DNA of 41,711 bases from JBQSUQ01 sp052384575 (GCA_052384575.1 JBQSUQ010000008.1); one strand, 5' to 3'; counted from the first letter of the stretch, positions 16,780 through 26,100 are shown. A program made the numbers and translations. The notes: generated by a model not told the origin, from the letters alone.

Positions 16780-17379
16780 TTAAGCGGTTAACTTGGCTTT
16801 TAAGATCGCCAATGCTCTGGCGCGATGAGAGATCTTTTTCTTTTCCGCTAATTCAAGTTCAGCAAAGGTGCAATTCACTTCAGGACTAAAAAATAAGCTA
16901 TCATAACCAAAGCCATTACTGCCCTTTTCTGCAAAACCAATTTCACCAAAACATTCCCCCTCAGCAATAATTGGGGACGGATCCTTTTCATGTTGCAATA
17001 ACACAATGCAGCTCACGAATTTTGCTTTACGCTGTTCCGCACTTACGCCTTGTAATTTTTCCAGCAGCTTCTGACGATTTTTGGCGTCTGCCTCGTCGCC
17101 ATCAACACCCGCATAGCGCGCAGAATATAAGCCGGGCTCACCATTCAATGCATCTACAACCAAACCTGAGTCGTCAGCAATTGCTGGCAAACCTGACATT
17201 TTGCTAGCATATCTTGCTTTTAAAATGGCATTTTCCACGAAAGTTAAACCTGTCTCTTCTGGGCTTTCAATATTCAAATCTGTTTGTGCAATAACTTCCC
17301 AGCCGAATTCTGCTAACACATCGGACATCTCTTTGACTTTCCCCTTATTGCCGGTCGCAAGCACAATTTTTTGTTTCAT
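16780..17379 (-). CDS. rdgB: dITP/XTP pyrophosphatase RdgB
   Basis: Hydrolyses non-canonical purine triphosphates (dITP, XTP) to keep them out of DNA and RNA. The 199-aa product has the HAM1-family signatures LATGNKGKVKEM at the N-terminus, PAIADDSGLVVDALNG and GLYSARYAG, plus the C-terminal ISHRARAL. Length matches the family. First gene of the likely rdgB-ybjQ-hemW run and divergent from pyrR, with an uptake signal at 17439-17447 in the intergenic region. Confidence 0.96.
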   Translation of the reverse strand: MKQKIVLATGNKGKVKEMSDVLAEFGWEVIAQTDLNIESPEETGLTFVENAILKARYASKMSGLPAIADDSGLVVDALNGEPGLYSARYAGVDGDEADAKNRQKLLEKLQGVSAEQRKAKFVSCIVLLQHEKDPSPIIAEGECFGEIGFAEKGSNGFGYDSLFFSPEVNCTFAELELAEKKKISHRARALAILKAKLTA

Positions 17380-17513
17380 AAGATTTATTTTTCCTTATTT
17401 CTTGGCTAAATTGGCATTATTATAAAGTTTTTTAATGAAAGTGCGGTCATTTTTTACTAATTTTTGTTATAGTAACACCAATTTAATTTTCCTCGCCAAT
17501 AAAGAAGGGTTTT

Positions 17514-18050
17514 ATGGAAAAGATCATTATTGATGAAGACCAATTTATTCGCACTATTTCGCGAATTTCACATGAAATCATCGAAAAACATCAAAATTTA
17601 GACGATATTGTGATCGTTGGCATTAAGCGTCGCGGTGCTGAAATTGCCGAATTGATCAAGCGTAAAATTACCGATTTAACACAGAAAGAATTGCCCTCTA
17701 TTGATTTAGATATCACCTTTTATCGTGATGATTTAGAGTATGCAGAACCAAGCCAAGCACCAATTTATCATGGTTCTTCTGACTATATTAGCGTGCAAAA
17801 TAAAACGGTAATCTTAATTGATGATGTACTTTTTACCGGTCGCACCATTCGCGCAGCATTAGATGCTTTAGCGGATTTTGGGCGTGCTGCAAAGGTAGAA
17901 TTAGTGATTTTTGTTGACCGAGGTCATCGTGAATTGCCAATTCGAGCTGACTATGTGGGTAAAAATGTACCCACCAGTCGCAGTGAGAAAGTTCAAGTTC
18001 GTACCATGAAATTTGACAGTTGCTATGAAGTGGCTTTATTGTCAAAATAA
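17514..18050 (+). CDS. pyrR: PyrR-type phosphoribosyltransferase
   Basis: 178-aa type I phosphoribosyltransferase of the PyrR family (pyr attenuation regulator with uracil phosphoribosyltransferase activity in Bacillus). The PRPP loop is VILIDDVLFTGRTIRAAL; the N-terminal half has GIKRRGAEIA and the basic tail VQVRTMKFDSCYEV. No pyr biosynthetic genes or obvious attenuator are adjacent, so a regulatory role here is uncertain and an enzymatic or other regulatory role is possible. It sits directly upstream of surA without a clear terminator. Confidence 0.9.
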   Translation: MEKIIIDEDQFIRTISRISHEIIEKHQNLDDIVIVGIKRRGAEIAELIKRKITDLTQKELPSIDLDITFYRDDLEYAEPSQAPIYHGSSDYISVQNKTVILIDDVLFTGRTIRAALDALADFGRAAKVELVIFVDRGHRELPIRADYVGKNVPTSRSEKVQVRTMKFDSCYEVALLSK

Positions 18051-18114
18051 GGAACTTTTCTTGAAGTACATAATCTAACCCATTGTCTTTAATTAACTGT
18101 ACCAACGGATAAAT

Positions 18115-19062
18115 ATGAAACTTATGTCTTTAAAATCAATTTTTGTAGTGGCGATCAGTGCCTTTGCTATTTCAACCTCTGCACAAGCGGTAGAACAAGT
18201 GGTGGCCACCGTTGATGGCGCACCAATCTTAGAAAGCCAACTAAAACGTGCTTTAGGAAAACGTGCAAATACAGAAGAAAACCGAATGAAAGCATTGGAC
18301 AGCATTATTGATGATATGCTGTTACAAAAAGCTATTAAAGAATCTGGCGTTAATGTCAGCGCGGCAAAAATTGATCAAATTGTGCGTAATATTGCCGCAC
18401 AAAATGGCTTAACCTATGGACAATTCCTTGATGTTTTAGACTACCAAGGTATTTCATTACAAAAATTCCGTAGCAACATTCGTAACCAAATTTTAATGTC
18501 TGAAGTGCGTAACCGTAGCATTGGCAAACACATTGATGTTAGCCGAGAAGACGTTGAAGCACTCAGCAAACAAATGTGGGAAAATGCAAAAAATAGTGGT
18601 AATACAAAAGCGTTAACAACAACGCATTACCAAGTGCGCCATATTTTGTTAAAATTAAATCCAATGTTAAATGACGCACAAGCTAAAGCAAAATTAACTG
18701 AAATTCGTTCTGATATCCTTGCGGGTAAAACAACTTTTGCTGCAGCAGCGAAAGATTATTCAAAAGATTACTTATCAGGTGCAAATGGCGGTGACTTAGG
18801 TTTTACAGCACCAGATAGCTATGTACCTGAATTTGCCAATACCATTAGAAAAACCAAAAAAGGACAGATTTCTGCGCCTTTTAAAACCGAGTTTGGTTGG
18901 CATATTTTAGAAGTAATGGATAGTCGTGATGGCGAGGTAAGCGAAAATGCATTCCGCCAAAAAGCCTATGAAACCTTAGTTAATCAGCAACTTCAAGATG
19001 AAGCAAAAGATTGGGTTAAAGCCTTACGTAAAGGTGCTGAAATCAAATATCTAGTAAGATAA
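18115..19062 (+). CDS. surA: Periplasmic chaperone/peptidyl-prolyl isomerase SurA
   Basis: Periplasmic chaperone for outer-membrane protein assembly. A signal peptide covers about residues 1-25, with likely cleavage after STSAQA. The SurA N-terminal domain follows (VVATVDGAPILESQLKRAL; DDMLLQKAIKESGVNVS). There is one parvulin domain, from VRHILLKLN through ANGGDLGF to FGWHILEV, then a short C-terminal helix. At 315 aa it has one PPIase domain where the E. coli protein has two. Its neighbours ksgA and apaH repeat the enteric surA-ksgA-apaH neighbourhood without pdxA and apaG. A terminator follows the gene. Confidence 0.92.
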   Translation: MKLMSLKSIFVVAISAFAISTSAQAVEQVVATVDGAPILESQLKRALGKRANTEENRMKALDSIIDDMLLQKAIKESGVNVSAAKIDQIVRNIAAQNGLTYGQFLDVLDYQGISLQKFRSNIRNQILMSEVRNRSIGKHIDVSREDVEALSKQMWENAKNSGNTKALTTTHYQVRHILLKLNPMLNDAQAKAKLTEIRSDILAGKTTFAAAAKDYSKDYLSGANGGDLGFTAPDSYVPEFANTIRKTKKGQISAPFKTEFGWHILEVMDSRDGEVSENAFRQKAYETLVNQQLQDEAKDWVKALRKGAEIKYLVR

Positions 19063-19068
19063 TTTTTC

Positions 19069-19093
19069 GGTGGGCAATGCCCACCCTTTTTAT
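19069..19093 (+). terminator. Intrinsic terminator after surA
   Basis: GGTGGGC (19069-19075) pairs with GCCCACC (19079-19085) around AAT, followed by CTTTTTATTTTT. It lies between the surA stop and the ksgA ATG at 19112 and overlaps the apparent 5' extension of the ksgA frame, which supports the shorter ksgA start. Confidence 0.85.
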
Positions 19094-19111
19094 TTTTATA
19101 CATACATTATT

Positions 19112-19972
19112 ATGAATTCCAAAAAACATTTAGGTCATACCGCCCGTAAACGATTTGGGCAAAACTTCTTACATGATGACAATGTCATACAGGGCATTGT
19201 TGCTGCCATTTATCCACAAAAAAATCAATTTTTAGTTGAAATCGGTCCCGGTTTAGGTGCTTTAACCGAACCAGTTGCGGATCAAATTGATCATTTAACC
19301 GTTGTCGAATTGGACCGCGATCTTGCTGAGCGATTACGCCATCATCCTTTCTTACATCAAAAATTAACCGTAATTGAAACGGATGCGATGCAATTTGATT
19401 TTGGCTCACTTTACGAGAAAGAAGAATGTCAAGGGAAAGGACTGAAATTAAGAATCTTTGGTAACCTCCCCTATAATATTTCTACACCATTGATGTTCCA
19501 TTTATTTAAGTTCCACGACAAAATTCAAGATATGCACTTTATGTTGCAGAAAGAAGTGGTAAAACGCTTATGTGCAGCGCCAAATAGCAAAGCATATGGC
19601 CGCTTAACGATTATGGCGCAATATTTTTGCCAAGTGATGCCTGTATTAGAAGTGCCACCAACAGCGTTTAAACCTGCACCCAAAGTGGATTCTGCGGTTG
19701 TGCGCTTAATTCCACATGAAACCTTACCTCATCCTGTTAAGGATTTATATTGGCTTAATCGTGTAACCAGCCAAGCTTTTAACCAAAGACGAAAAACCTT
19801 ACGTAATGCGTTATCTGGTTTAATTTCTGCGGAAAATTTAACCGCACTTAATATTGATTTGAATGCACGAGCAGAAAATCTCAGCATTGCAGATTATGCA
19901 CGCTTAGCAAATTGGTTATATGATAATCCTCCCGAAATGGACAATGCAGAAATAATTGACTCCGAAGACTAA
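19112..19972 (+). CDS. ksgA: 16S rRNA (A1518/A1519) dimethyltransferase KsgA
   Basis: Dimethylates two adjacent adenosines near the 3' end of 16S rRNA; a late ribosome-assembly checkpoint. The ATG at 19112 gives 286 aa beginning MNSKKHLGHTARKRFGQNF, normal for the family; an upstream frame start at 19070 lies inside the surA terminator. Motifs are FGQNFLHDDN, the SAM-binding EIGPGLGALT, ELDRDL and catalytic GNLPYNIS. apaH starts 2 bp after its stop, implying coupling. An uptake signal lies near the 3' end. Confidence 0.96.
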   Translation: MNSKKHLGHTARKRFGQNFLHDDNVIQGIVAAIYPQKNQFLVEIGPGLGALTEPVADQIDHLTVVELDRDLAERLRHHPFLHQKLTVIETDAMQFDFGSLYEKEECQGKGLKLRIFGNLPYNISTPLMFHLFKFHDKIQDMHFMLQKEVVKRLCAAPNSKAYGRLTIMAQYFCQVMPVLEVPPTAFKPAPKVDSAVVRLIPHETLPHPVKDLYWLNRVTSQAFNQRRKTLRNALSGLISAENLTALNIDLNARAENLSIADYARLANWLYDNPPEMDNAEIIDSED

Positions 19973-19974
19973 TT

Positions 19975-20802
19975 ATGGCGAATTATATTGTTGGTGATTT
20001 ACATGGTTGCTATGACGAATTGCAACTTTTATTAGAAAAAGTCCAATTTGATCCTCTAAAAGATCATCTCTACTTAACTGGTGATTTAGTGGCAAGAGGC
20101 GATAAATCTTTGGAATGTTTACGCTTTGTTAAATCCTTGGGTAATGCAGCACAAACAGTGCTTGGCAACCATGATTTACACTTACTTTCCACCGCACTTG
20201 GTATAAAAAAAGTCAAACCTTGGGATAAAGTCGATGCGATTTTCGCTGCGGAAGATTTCGAAGAATTAATGGATTGGTTACGCCGCCAGTCACTATTTAT
20301 TCATCAACAACAATTAGGGTTCTGTCTTGCTCATGCGGGTATTTCACCTGATTGGGATTTGCAAACTACGATGGATTGCGCAAAAGAAGTTGAACAAGTG
20401 CTCAGTTCAGAGCAATACCCTGATTTGTTAGCTCAAATGTACGATAGCCAACCAGATCGCTGGCAAACGGATTTACAAGGCATTTCTCGTTTACGTTATA
20501 TCATCAATGTGTTCACGCGTATGCGTTTTTGCTATAGCGATCATCGTTTGGATTTTGAATGTAAATCGCCTGTTTCACAAGCCCCAGACTATCTCAGCCC
20601 TTGGTTCAACTTAGATAATCCATTATTTAAACAAGAGCAGATTATTTTTGGACATTGGGCAAGTTTAGTGGATACGCCTGTTCCAAATAATATTTATGCG
20701 TTAGACACAGGCTGTGCTTGGGGCAATCGAATGACGTTACTTCGTTGGGAAGATAAGCAATATTTTGTTCAACCTAGCCTACAAAACCGCGGTGTAAAAT
20801 AA
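19975..20802 (+). CDS. apaH: Symmetrical diadenosine tetraphosphatase ApaH
   Basis: Cleaves Ap4A to two ADP and contributes to RNA decapping in enterics. The 275-aa PPP-family phosphatase shows metal-site motifs GDLHGCYDEL, TGDLVARGDKS and LGNHDLH, with downstream HAGISPDWD and FGHWAS. Length equals the E. coli protein. It is coupled to ksgA and ends in a strong terminator at 20821-20846. An uptake signal lies inside at 20191-20199. Confidence 0.96.
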   Translation: MANYIVGDLHGCYDELQLLLEKVQFDPLKDHLYLTGDLVARGDKSLECLRFVKSLGNAAQTVLGNHDLHLLSTALGIKKVKPWDKVDAIFAAEDFEELMDWLRRQSLFIHQQQLGFCLAHAGISPDWDLQTTMDCAKEVEQVLSSEQYPDLLAQMYDSQPDRWQTDLQGISRLRYIINVFTRMRFCYSDHRLDFECKSPVSQAPDYLSPWFNLDNPLFKQEQIIFGHWASLVDTPVPNNIYALDTGCAWGNRMTLLRWEDKQYFVQPSLQNRGVK

Positions 20803-20820
20803 AACAGTTTTTGTAATAAA

Positions 20821-20846
20821 AAAATGGACGTTAAGCGTCCATTTTT
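20821..20846. terminator. Bidirectional terminator between apaH and yajG
   Basis: AAAATGGACG (20821-20830) pairs with CGTCCATTTT (20836-20845) around TTAAG. T residues follow on the + strand and the A-rich left arm gives T residues on the minus strand. Confidence 0.85.
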
Positions 20847-20860
20847 CTTTTTAGGTTTCA

Positions 20861-21460
20861 TTAATTACTATAACGATAAATCGCATCAGCAATTTCTCTG
20901 TCTTTGTGCAATCCTCTCACCACATCCTGTAAGGTTAAGGTCAAACTTTTTTGGATATCGAGATTATTCACACCTAGCACACCTTCATCGACACGACTTG
21001 CACCAATATTTTTGGTGAAATTGCCTTTCACGCCTTGCACATGAATTTCTAATTGTACGCGTGAAGAGATTTTATGACGAAGATTGCCTTCATCAACCTG
21101 AGCGTAAAACTCTTTTACTCGTACTAACAATTGCGTATTCGCTTCTGCACTAGCTAAGCGGAAGCCTTTCGCATTTAAATCTTGTTGTACCACCTGTTGA
21201 AATAGTTTAGCCACTTCTGGCGAAGCAGATAATTTTAATAATGAACCAGAAGATGTGTAACTAGATATTTCCGGCTGCGCACGCTCATCTTTTGTGACCA
21301 CATTAACAATGGCTTTTTGATTCATTGTGTTAAATGCAACGGTTGCTGTTGGCGATGCTGGCGAAAAATGAAGCGTATTGCTCGGTTTATCAGCACAAGC
21401 AGCCAATAAAACACTACTTGCCACCAGTGCTACCAACGAAAATGGTTTGCGTAATTTCAT
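20861..21460 (-). CDS. yajG: YajG-family lipoprotein
   Basis: 199-aa predicted lipoprotein. The signal peptide ends in the lipobox LLAAC, with C22 as the lipidated residue. The mature part resembles the YajG family, whose function is unknown. Ala at +2 of the mature protein is compatible with outer-membrane sorting. It is divergent from bolA, the same head-to-head arrangement as in E. coli, which supports the assignment. Family assignment is partly from context. Confidence 0.75.
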   Translation of the reverse strand: MKLRKPFSLVALVASSVLLAACADKPSNTLHFSPASPTATVAFNTMNQKAIVNVVTKDERAQPEISSYTSSGSLLKLSASPEVAKLFQQVVQQDLNAKGFRLASAEANTQLLVRVKEFYAQVDEGNLRHKISSRVQLEIHVQGVKGNFTKNIGASRVDEGVLGVNNLDIQKSLTLTLQDVVRGLHKDREIADAIYRYSN

Positions 21461-21558
21461 AATATGTCCTCAATGTAAAATAATCGTCGCATTATTCTTG
21501 CAAACTTACTTTATAATGTATAGCCTTCTTAGCAAATTTTTTATTCATGGAGAATCAA

Positions 21559-21870
21559 ATGACCAAACAACAAGAGCTGATCGATAGATTAACGCAAGAA
21601 TTTACACCGCACTTTGTTCATGTAGAGAATGAAAGCCACATGCACCGTTCAGGACGCGGCGGTGATTCACATTTCAAAATTGTCCTAGTAAGCGATAAAT
21701 TCGATCATATCAGCAAAGTGGCGCGCCATCGTTTAATTTATCAATTTCTTTCCGCAGATCTCGAAAATGGCATACACGCCCTTGCTTTACATACTTATAC
21801 GCTAGCAGAATGGCAAGCGTTAGGCCAACAATATCCACAATCACCAAATTGTACTGGAATTGGCGTATAA
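21559..21870 (+). CDS. bolA: BolA-family protein
   Basis: 103-aa BolA protein, a partner of monothiol glutaredoxin in Fe-S handling and a morphology/stress factor in enterics. Conserved segments are VENESHMHRSGRGGDSHF and the class-specific RHRLIYQFL, followed by GIHALALHTYTLAEW. I chose the ATG at 21559 because the GGAGA that overlaps the upstream in-frame ATG at 21547 is ideally placed as its ribosome-binding site. An uptake signal (21606-21614) encodes part of TPHF near the N-terminus. Confidence 0.93.
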   Translation: MTKQQELIDRLTQEFTPHFVHVENESHMHRSGRGGDSHFKIVLVSDKFDHISKVARHRLIYQFLSADLENGIHALALHTYTLAEWQALGQQYPQSPNCTGIGV

Positions 21871-22025
21871 CTCTTTAGAAGTATTTTTGCAAAAACTCTC
21901 ATTTTTTAGCCAAATATCACTAAAAATACGGTGTTAAAGTAGAAGAAATGTCGATTTTTAGTTAGAATAGGTTGTTATTTTTGTCTTTATTTTGGGGCAA
22001 ATACAGAATTTGAGTTTTTATTTTT

Positions 22026-22043
22026 ATGGTTTTACAAAACCAT
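22026..22043. repeat. Perfect dyad upstream of the nqr operon
   Basis: ATGGTTTT (22026-22033) and AAAACCAT (22036-22043) form a perfect inverted repeat separated by AC, about 80 bp upstream of nqrA in an AT-rich gap of about 250 bp (21871-22123) that contains no gene. It could be an operator or a small leader hairpin. No regulator is proposed. Confidence 0.35.
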
Positions 22044-22123
22044 TACTCAATGTGTGGTCATTATTTTTAATTTTTTATAAATAGTGGCTTAATTTTTAAA
22101 CCTAACGAAAAGTAGTGCAAACA

Positions 22124-23467
22124 ATGATTACGATTAAAAAAGGCTTGGATCTTCCTATTGCAGGGAAACCAGAACAAGTAATCCGTAGCGGCAATGCCGT
22201 TACTGAAGTTGCCTTGCTTGGCGAAGAATATGTAGGTATGCGTCCTTCAATGAAGGTACGTGAAGGTGATGTAGTGAAAAAAGGTCAGGTACTTTTTGAA
22301 GATAAAAAGAATCCTGGCGTTGTATTTACTGCCCCTGCTAGCGGTACTATTTCTGCGATTAATCGCGGTGCTAAGCGAGTATTACAATCTGTGGTAATTC
22401 GTGTTGAAGGTAATGAACAAGTTACTTTCGATAAATACGATGTTGCTGCATTGAGCCAATTAAGCGAAACACAAGTGCGTCAAAATTTACAAGCCTCTGG
22501 CTTATGGACAGCATTACGTACGCGCCCATTTGGTAAAGTACCCGCAGTTGATGCAGTTCCTGCGTCAATCTTCGTAAATGCAATGGATACCAATCCATTA
22601 TCAGCAAACCCAGAAGTAGTCCTAAAAGAACATTGGCAAGATTTTGTGTATGGTTTGACTGTGTTAAGCCGCCTACATCCAAATGGCAAAATCCATTTAT
22701 GTAAAGCTGGCGACACAAATATCCCAACAGCAGATATTGAAAACCTTGCAATTCATGATTTTGGCGGTCCACATCCAGCGGGTTTAGTGGGTACTCACAT
22801 TCACTTTATCGATCCTGTTAGCGTAACTAAACAGGTATGGCATTTAAACTATCAAGATGTCATCGCATTCGGTAAATTGTTCACCACTGGTGAGATCTAT
22901 ACAACACGTGTTATTTCATTAGCAGGTCCACAAGTCAAATCGCCTCGTTTAATTCATACACACCTTGGTGCGAATCTTTCTCAATTAACAGAAAATGAAT
23001 TAAATGAAGGACAAAATCGTATTATCTCTGGTTCTGTATTACATGGTAAGAAAGCGGAAGGTCCACATAACTATTTAGGTCGTTATGCATTACAAGTTTC
23101 TGTTATTGCAGAAGGTAGCGACAAAGAATTTATGGGTTGGATTACACCACAAGCAAGTAAGTACTCAATTACACGTACCGTTTTAGGTCACTTTGGTCGT
23201 AAATTATTCAATTTTACCACCGCAGTTAATGGTGGCGATCGTGCAATGGTACCAATTGGCTCTTATGAGCGTGTTATGCCATTAGATATCTTACCAACTT
23301 TATTATTACGTGATCTTGCTGCGGGCGATACAGACTCAGCTCAAGCACTCGGTTGTTTAGAGTTAGAAGAAGAAGATTTAGCACTCTGTACTTTTGTTTG
23401 TCCGGGTAAAACCGACTACGGTTCACTCTTACGTCAAGCATTAGATAAGATTGAGAAGGAAGGTTAA
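22124..23467 (+). CDS. nqrA: Na+-translocating NADH:quinone reductase subunit A
   Basis: Peripheral subunit of the six-subunit sodium-pumping NADH:ubiquinone oxidoreductase. The ATG at 22124 gives 447 aa starting MITIKKGLDLPIAGKP, typical of NqrA; a GTG three codons upstream is also open. The N-terminal barrel-sandwich region is visible as MRPSMKVREGDVVKKGQVLF and APASGTISAINRG. First gene of nqrABCDEF; nqrB starts 2 bp after its stop. Confidence 0.97.
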   Translation: MITIKKGLDLPIAGKPEQVIRSGNAVTEVALLGEEYVGMRPSMKVREGDVVKKGQVLFEDKKNPGVVFTAPASGTISAINRGAKRVLQSVVIRVEGNEQVTFDKYDVAALSQLSETQVRQNLQASGLWTALRTRPFGKVPAVDAVPASIFVNAMDTNPLSANPEVVLKEHWQDFVYGLTVLSRLHPNGKIHLCKAGDTNIPTADIENLAIHDFGGPHPAGLVGTHIHFIDPVSVTKQVWHLNYQDVIAFGKLFTTGEIYTTRVISLAGPQVKSPRLIHTHLGANLSQLTENELNEGQNRIISGSVLHGKKAEGPHNYLGRYALQVSVIAEGSDKEFMGWITPQASKYSITRTVLGHFGRKLFNFTTAVNGGDRAMVPIGSYERVMPLDILPTLLLRDLAAGDTDSAQALGCLELEEEDLALCTFVCPGKTDYGSLLRQALDKIEKEG

Positions 23468-23469
23468 AA

Positions 23470-24705
23470 ATGGGTTTAAAACATCTTTTTGAAAAAATGG
23501 AACCCGCGTTTTTACCTGGTGGCAAATATGCGAAACTTTACCCTCTATTTGAGGCAATGTTTACATTAGTTTATACACCAGGGACAGTCACTAAAAACAC
23601 CACTCACGTGCGTGATGCGATTGACTCAAAACGTATGATGATTACTGTTTGGTTAGCATTATTCCCAGCAGTTTTCTATGGTATGTATAACGTAGGTCAA
23701 CAATCTATTAATGCCATTGCACATTTAGGTACAACAGTTGAGGCATTAGCAACAAATGACTGGCACTATGCACTTGTGCAATTGTTAGGTATTGATGTTT
23801 CGACAACAGCAGGCATTGGCAGCAAAATGGCATTAGGTGCGGTATTCTTTTTACCGATTTACCTCACAGTTTTTGCATTAGGTTCATTAATTGAAGTTGT
23901 GTTTGCCGTTGTTCGTGGCCATGAAGTAAACGAAGGTTTATTCGTTACTACTATTCTTTTTGCTCTTATCGTTCCGCCAACATTACCATTATGGCAGGCG
24001 GCTTTAGGTATTACCTTTGGTTTAGTTGTAGCAAAAGAAGTGTTTGGTGGTGTAGGCAAAAATTTCATGAACCCAGCATTAGCAGGCCGTGCATTCCTAT
24101 TCTTTGCTTATCCAGGTCAAATTTCTGGTGATATTGTTTGGACGGCTGCAGATGGTTTCTCTGGCGCAACCGCACTTTCACAATGGGCACAAGGTGGCGA
24201 AGCAGCATTAAAACACGTTGCAACGGGTCAACCAATCACTTGGATGGATGCGTTCTTAGGTAATATCCCTGGCTCTATGGGTGAAGTATCAACTTTAGCA
24301 TTAATCATTGGTGGTGCAATCATCGTCTTTGCTCGCATTGCTTCTTGGCGTATCATTGCTGGCGTATTCTTAGGTATGGTATTAACTTCTACCCTATTTA
24401 ACTTAATTGGCTCAGCTACAAACCCATTATTCTCTATGCCATGGCATTGGCATCTTGTATTAGGTGGTTTTGCAATCGGTATGTTCTTTATGGCAACCGA
24501 CCCTGTATCAGCTTCATTCACCAATACAGGTAAATGGTGGTATGGCTTATTAATTGGTTTTATGGCGGTATTAATTCGTGTTGTAAACCCAGCATATCCA
24601 GAAGGGATGATGTTAGCTATCTTATTCGCAAACTTATTTGCTCCAATTTTCGACTACTTAGTGGTTCAAGCAAATATCAAACGTCGGAGAGCACGCAATG
24701 GCTAA
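23470..24705 (+). CDS. nqrB: Na+-translocating NADH:quinone reductase subunit B
   Basis: Integral membrane subunit of about ten helices that carries riboflavin and a covalently bound FMN. The FMN attachment motif SGAT is at residues 231-234 (GFSGATALSQW), with T234 the predicted flavinylated residue (T236 in Vibrio cholerae). The 411-aa length is normal. Its 3' end overlaps nqrC by 8 bp. ApbE encoded at the end of the operon attaches the FMN. An uptake signal overlaps the ATALS codons just after the motif. Confidence 0.97.
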   Translation: MGLKHLFEKMEPAFLPGGKYAKLYPLFEAMFTLVYTPGTVTKNTTHVRDAIDSKRMMITVWLALFPAVFYGMYNVGQQSINAIAHLGTTVEALATNDWHYALVQLLGIDVSTTAGIGSKMALGAVFFLPIYLTVFALGSLIEVVFAVVRGHEVNEGLFVTTILFALIVPPTLPLWQAALGITFGLVVAKEVFGGVGKNFMNPALAGRAFLFFAYPGQISGDIVWTAADGFSGATALSQWAQGGEAALKHVATGQPITWMDAFLGNIPGSMGEVSTLALIIGGAIIVFARIASWRIIAGVFLGMVLTSTLFNLIGSATNPLFSMPWHWHLVLGGFAIGMFFMATDPVSASFTNTGKWWYGLLIGFMAVLIRVVNPAYPEGMMLAILFANLFAPIFDYLVVQANIKRRRARNG

Positions 24706-25474
24706 ATTCAATAAAGATAGTGTTGGCGGTACAATTCTCGTAGTTGTGCTTGTCAGCTTAGTTTGCTCTATTATCGTAGCTGCTACTGCAGTAGGTTTAA
24801 AATCGACTCAAGATGAGCAAAAGTTGCTAGATAAGCAAAAAAATATTTTAAGTGTTACAGGTCTATTACCAGCTAAAGCAAAAAGTACAGATATTAAAGC
24901 AATCTATGCTAAAAATATTGAACCTAAAATCGTTGATTTAGCCACAGGTGAATATTTGGACAATGTAACTAACTTTGACGCAAAAAATGCAGTTAAAGTT
25001 GCAGGACAACATATTGATATTGCACCAGCTGATGATAAAGCAGGTATTAAAAAACGTGCAAATTTTGCTGAAGTGTATTTAGTGAAAAATGATCAAGGCG
25101 AAGTAACTCAATATGTATTACCAATGTATGGCAACGGTTTATGGTCTGTGATGTACGGATTTGTTGCAGTTGAACCAGATCTAAACACTGTAAAAGGGAT
25201 TACCTACTATGAACAAGGTGAAACCGCGGGTTTAGGTGGTGAAATTGCTAACCCTAACTGGCAAAAATACTTTGTGGGTAAAAAACTTTACGACGCACAA
25301 AACCAAGTGGCGATCAAAATCGGTAAAAATGCTTCAGCAGATGCAGAACACGGTATTGATGGTCTTTCAGGTGCAACTTTAACCACAAATGGTGTTCAAG
25401 GTTCATTTGATTATTGGTTTGGTCCAAACGGCTTTGGTCCATATTTTGCCAAAATTAAAGCGGGGGCAAACTAA
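24698..25474 (+). CDS. nqrC: Na+-translocating NADH:quinone reductase subunit C
   Basis: Subunit with one N-terminal membrane helix (about residues 11-33) and a periplasmic FMN-binding domain. The covalent FMN motif is SGAT at 224-227 in DGLSGATLTTNGV, with T227 as acceptor. The 258-aa length is normal. It overlaps nqrB by 8 bp and its stop shares one base with the nqrD start (TAATG), so translation is coupled. Confidence 0.97.
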   Translation: MAKFNKDSVGGTILVVVLVSLVCSIIVAATAVGLKSTQDEQKLLDKQKNILSVTGLLPAKAKSTDIKAIYAKNIEPKIVDLATGEYLDNVTNFDAKNAVKVAGQHIDIAPADDKAGIKKRANFAEVYLVKNDQGEVTQYVLPMYGNGLWSVMYGFVAVEPDLNTVKGITYYEQGETAGLGGEIANPNWQKYFVGKKLYDAQNQVAIKIGKNASADAEHGIDGLSGATLTTNGVQGSFDYWFGPNGFGPYFAKIKAGAN

Positions 25475-26097
25475 TGGCTAATTCAAATATGAAAAAATTA
25501 TTACTATCGCCTATCGCGGATAGTAACCCAATTGCGTTACAAATTTTGGGTATTTGTTCAGCACTTGCAGTAACAACCAAACTTGAGACCGCAGTGGTAA
25601 TGGCAATTGCGGTAAGTTTAGTAACCGCATTTTCTAGCTGCTTTATCTCAATTATTCGTAACTATATTCCAAATAGCATTCGAATTATTGTTCAAATGGC
25701 TATCATTGCTTCATTAGTAACACTTGTTGACCAAGTATTACAGGCTTTTGCTTACGAACTTTCTAAGCAATTATCGGTATTCGTTGGCTTAATTATTACT
25801 AACTGTATCGTAATGGGACGTGCAGAAGCTTTTGCAATGAAAGAGCCACCAGCAGCCAGCTTTGTTGATGGTTTAGGTAATGGTATCGGCTACGGTGTGA
25901 TCTTAGTCATTGTGGCATTCTTACGTGAACTGATTGGTTCAGGTAAGATTTTCGGTATTACCGTATTCCAAACTGTTCAAGATGGTGGTTGGTATCAAGC
26001 AAACGGCTTATTCTTATTAGCACCAAGTGCGTTCTTTATTATCGGCTTTTTAATCTGGGGCCTAAGAACTTGGAAACCTGAACAGGTGGAGAAATAA
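25474..26097 (+). CDS. nqrD: Na+-translocating NADH:quinone reductase subunit D
   Basis: 207-aa integral membrane subunit with six helices. Together with NqrE it forms the inverted-symmetry pair that holds an intramembrane Fe-S centre in structures of the Vibrio enzyme. The conserved Cys of that site is seen in LIITNCIVMGRAEAFA. Helical segments and GNGIGYG match NqrD/RnfE family proteins. Confidence 0.96.
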   Translation: MANSNMKKLLLSPIADSNPIALQILGICSALAVTTKLETAVVMAIAVSLVTAFSSCFISIIRNYIPNSIRIIVQMAIIASLVTLVDQVLQAFAYELSKQLSVFVGLIITNCIVMGRAEAFAMKEPPAASFVDGLGNGIGYGVILVIVAFLRELIGSGKIFGITVFQTVQDGGWYQANGLFLLAPSAFFIIGFLIWGLRTWKPEQVEK

Positions 26098-26100
26098 TCC

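Noticed and set aside
21930..21945. Degenerate uptake signal (AAATACGGT) before nqrA
   Set aside because: Two mismatches from the 9-mer; not counted as a functional signal.
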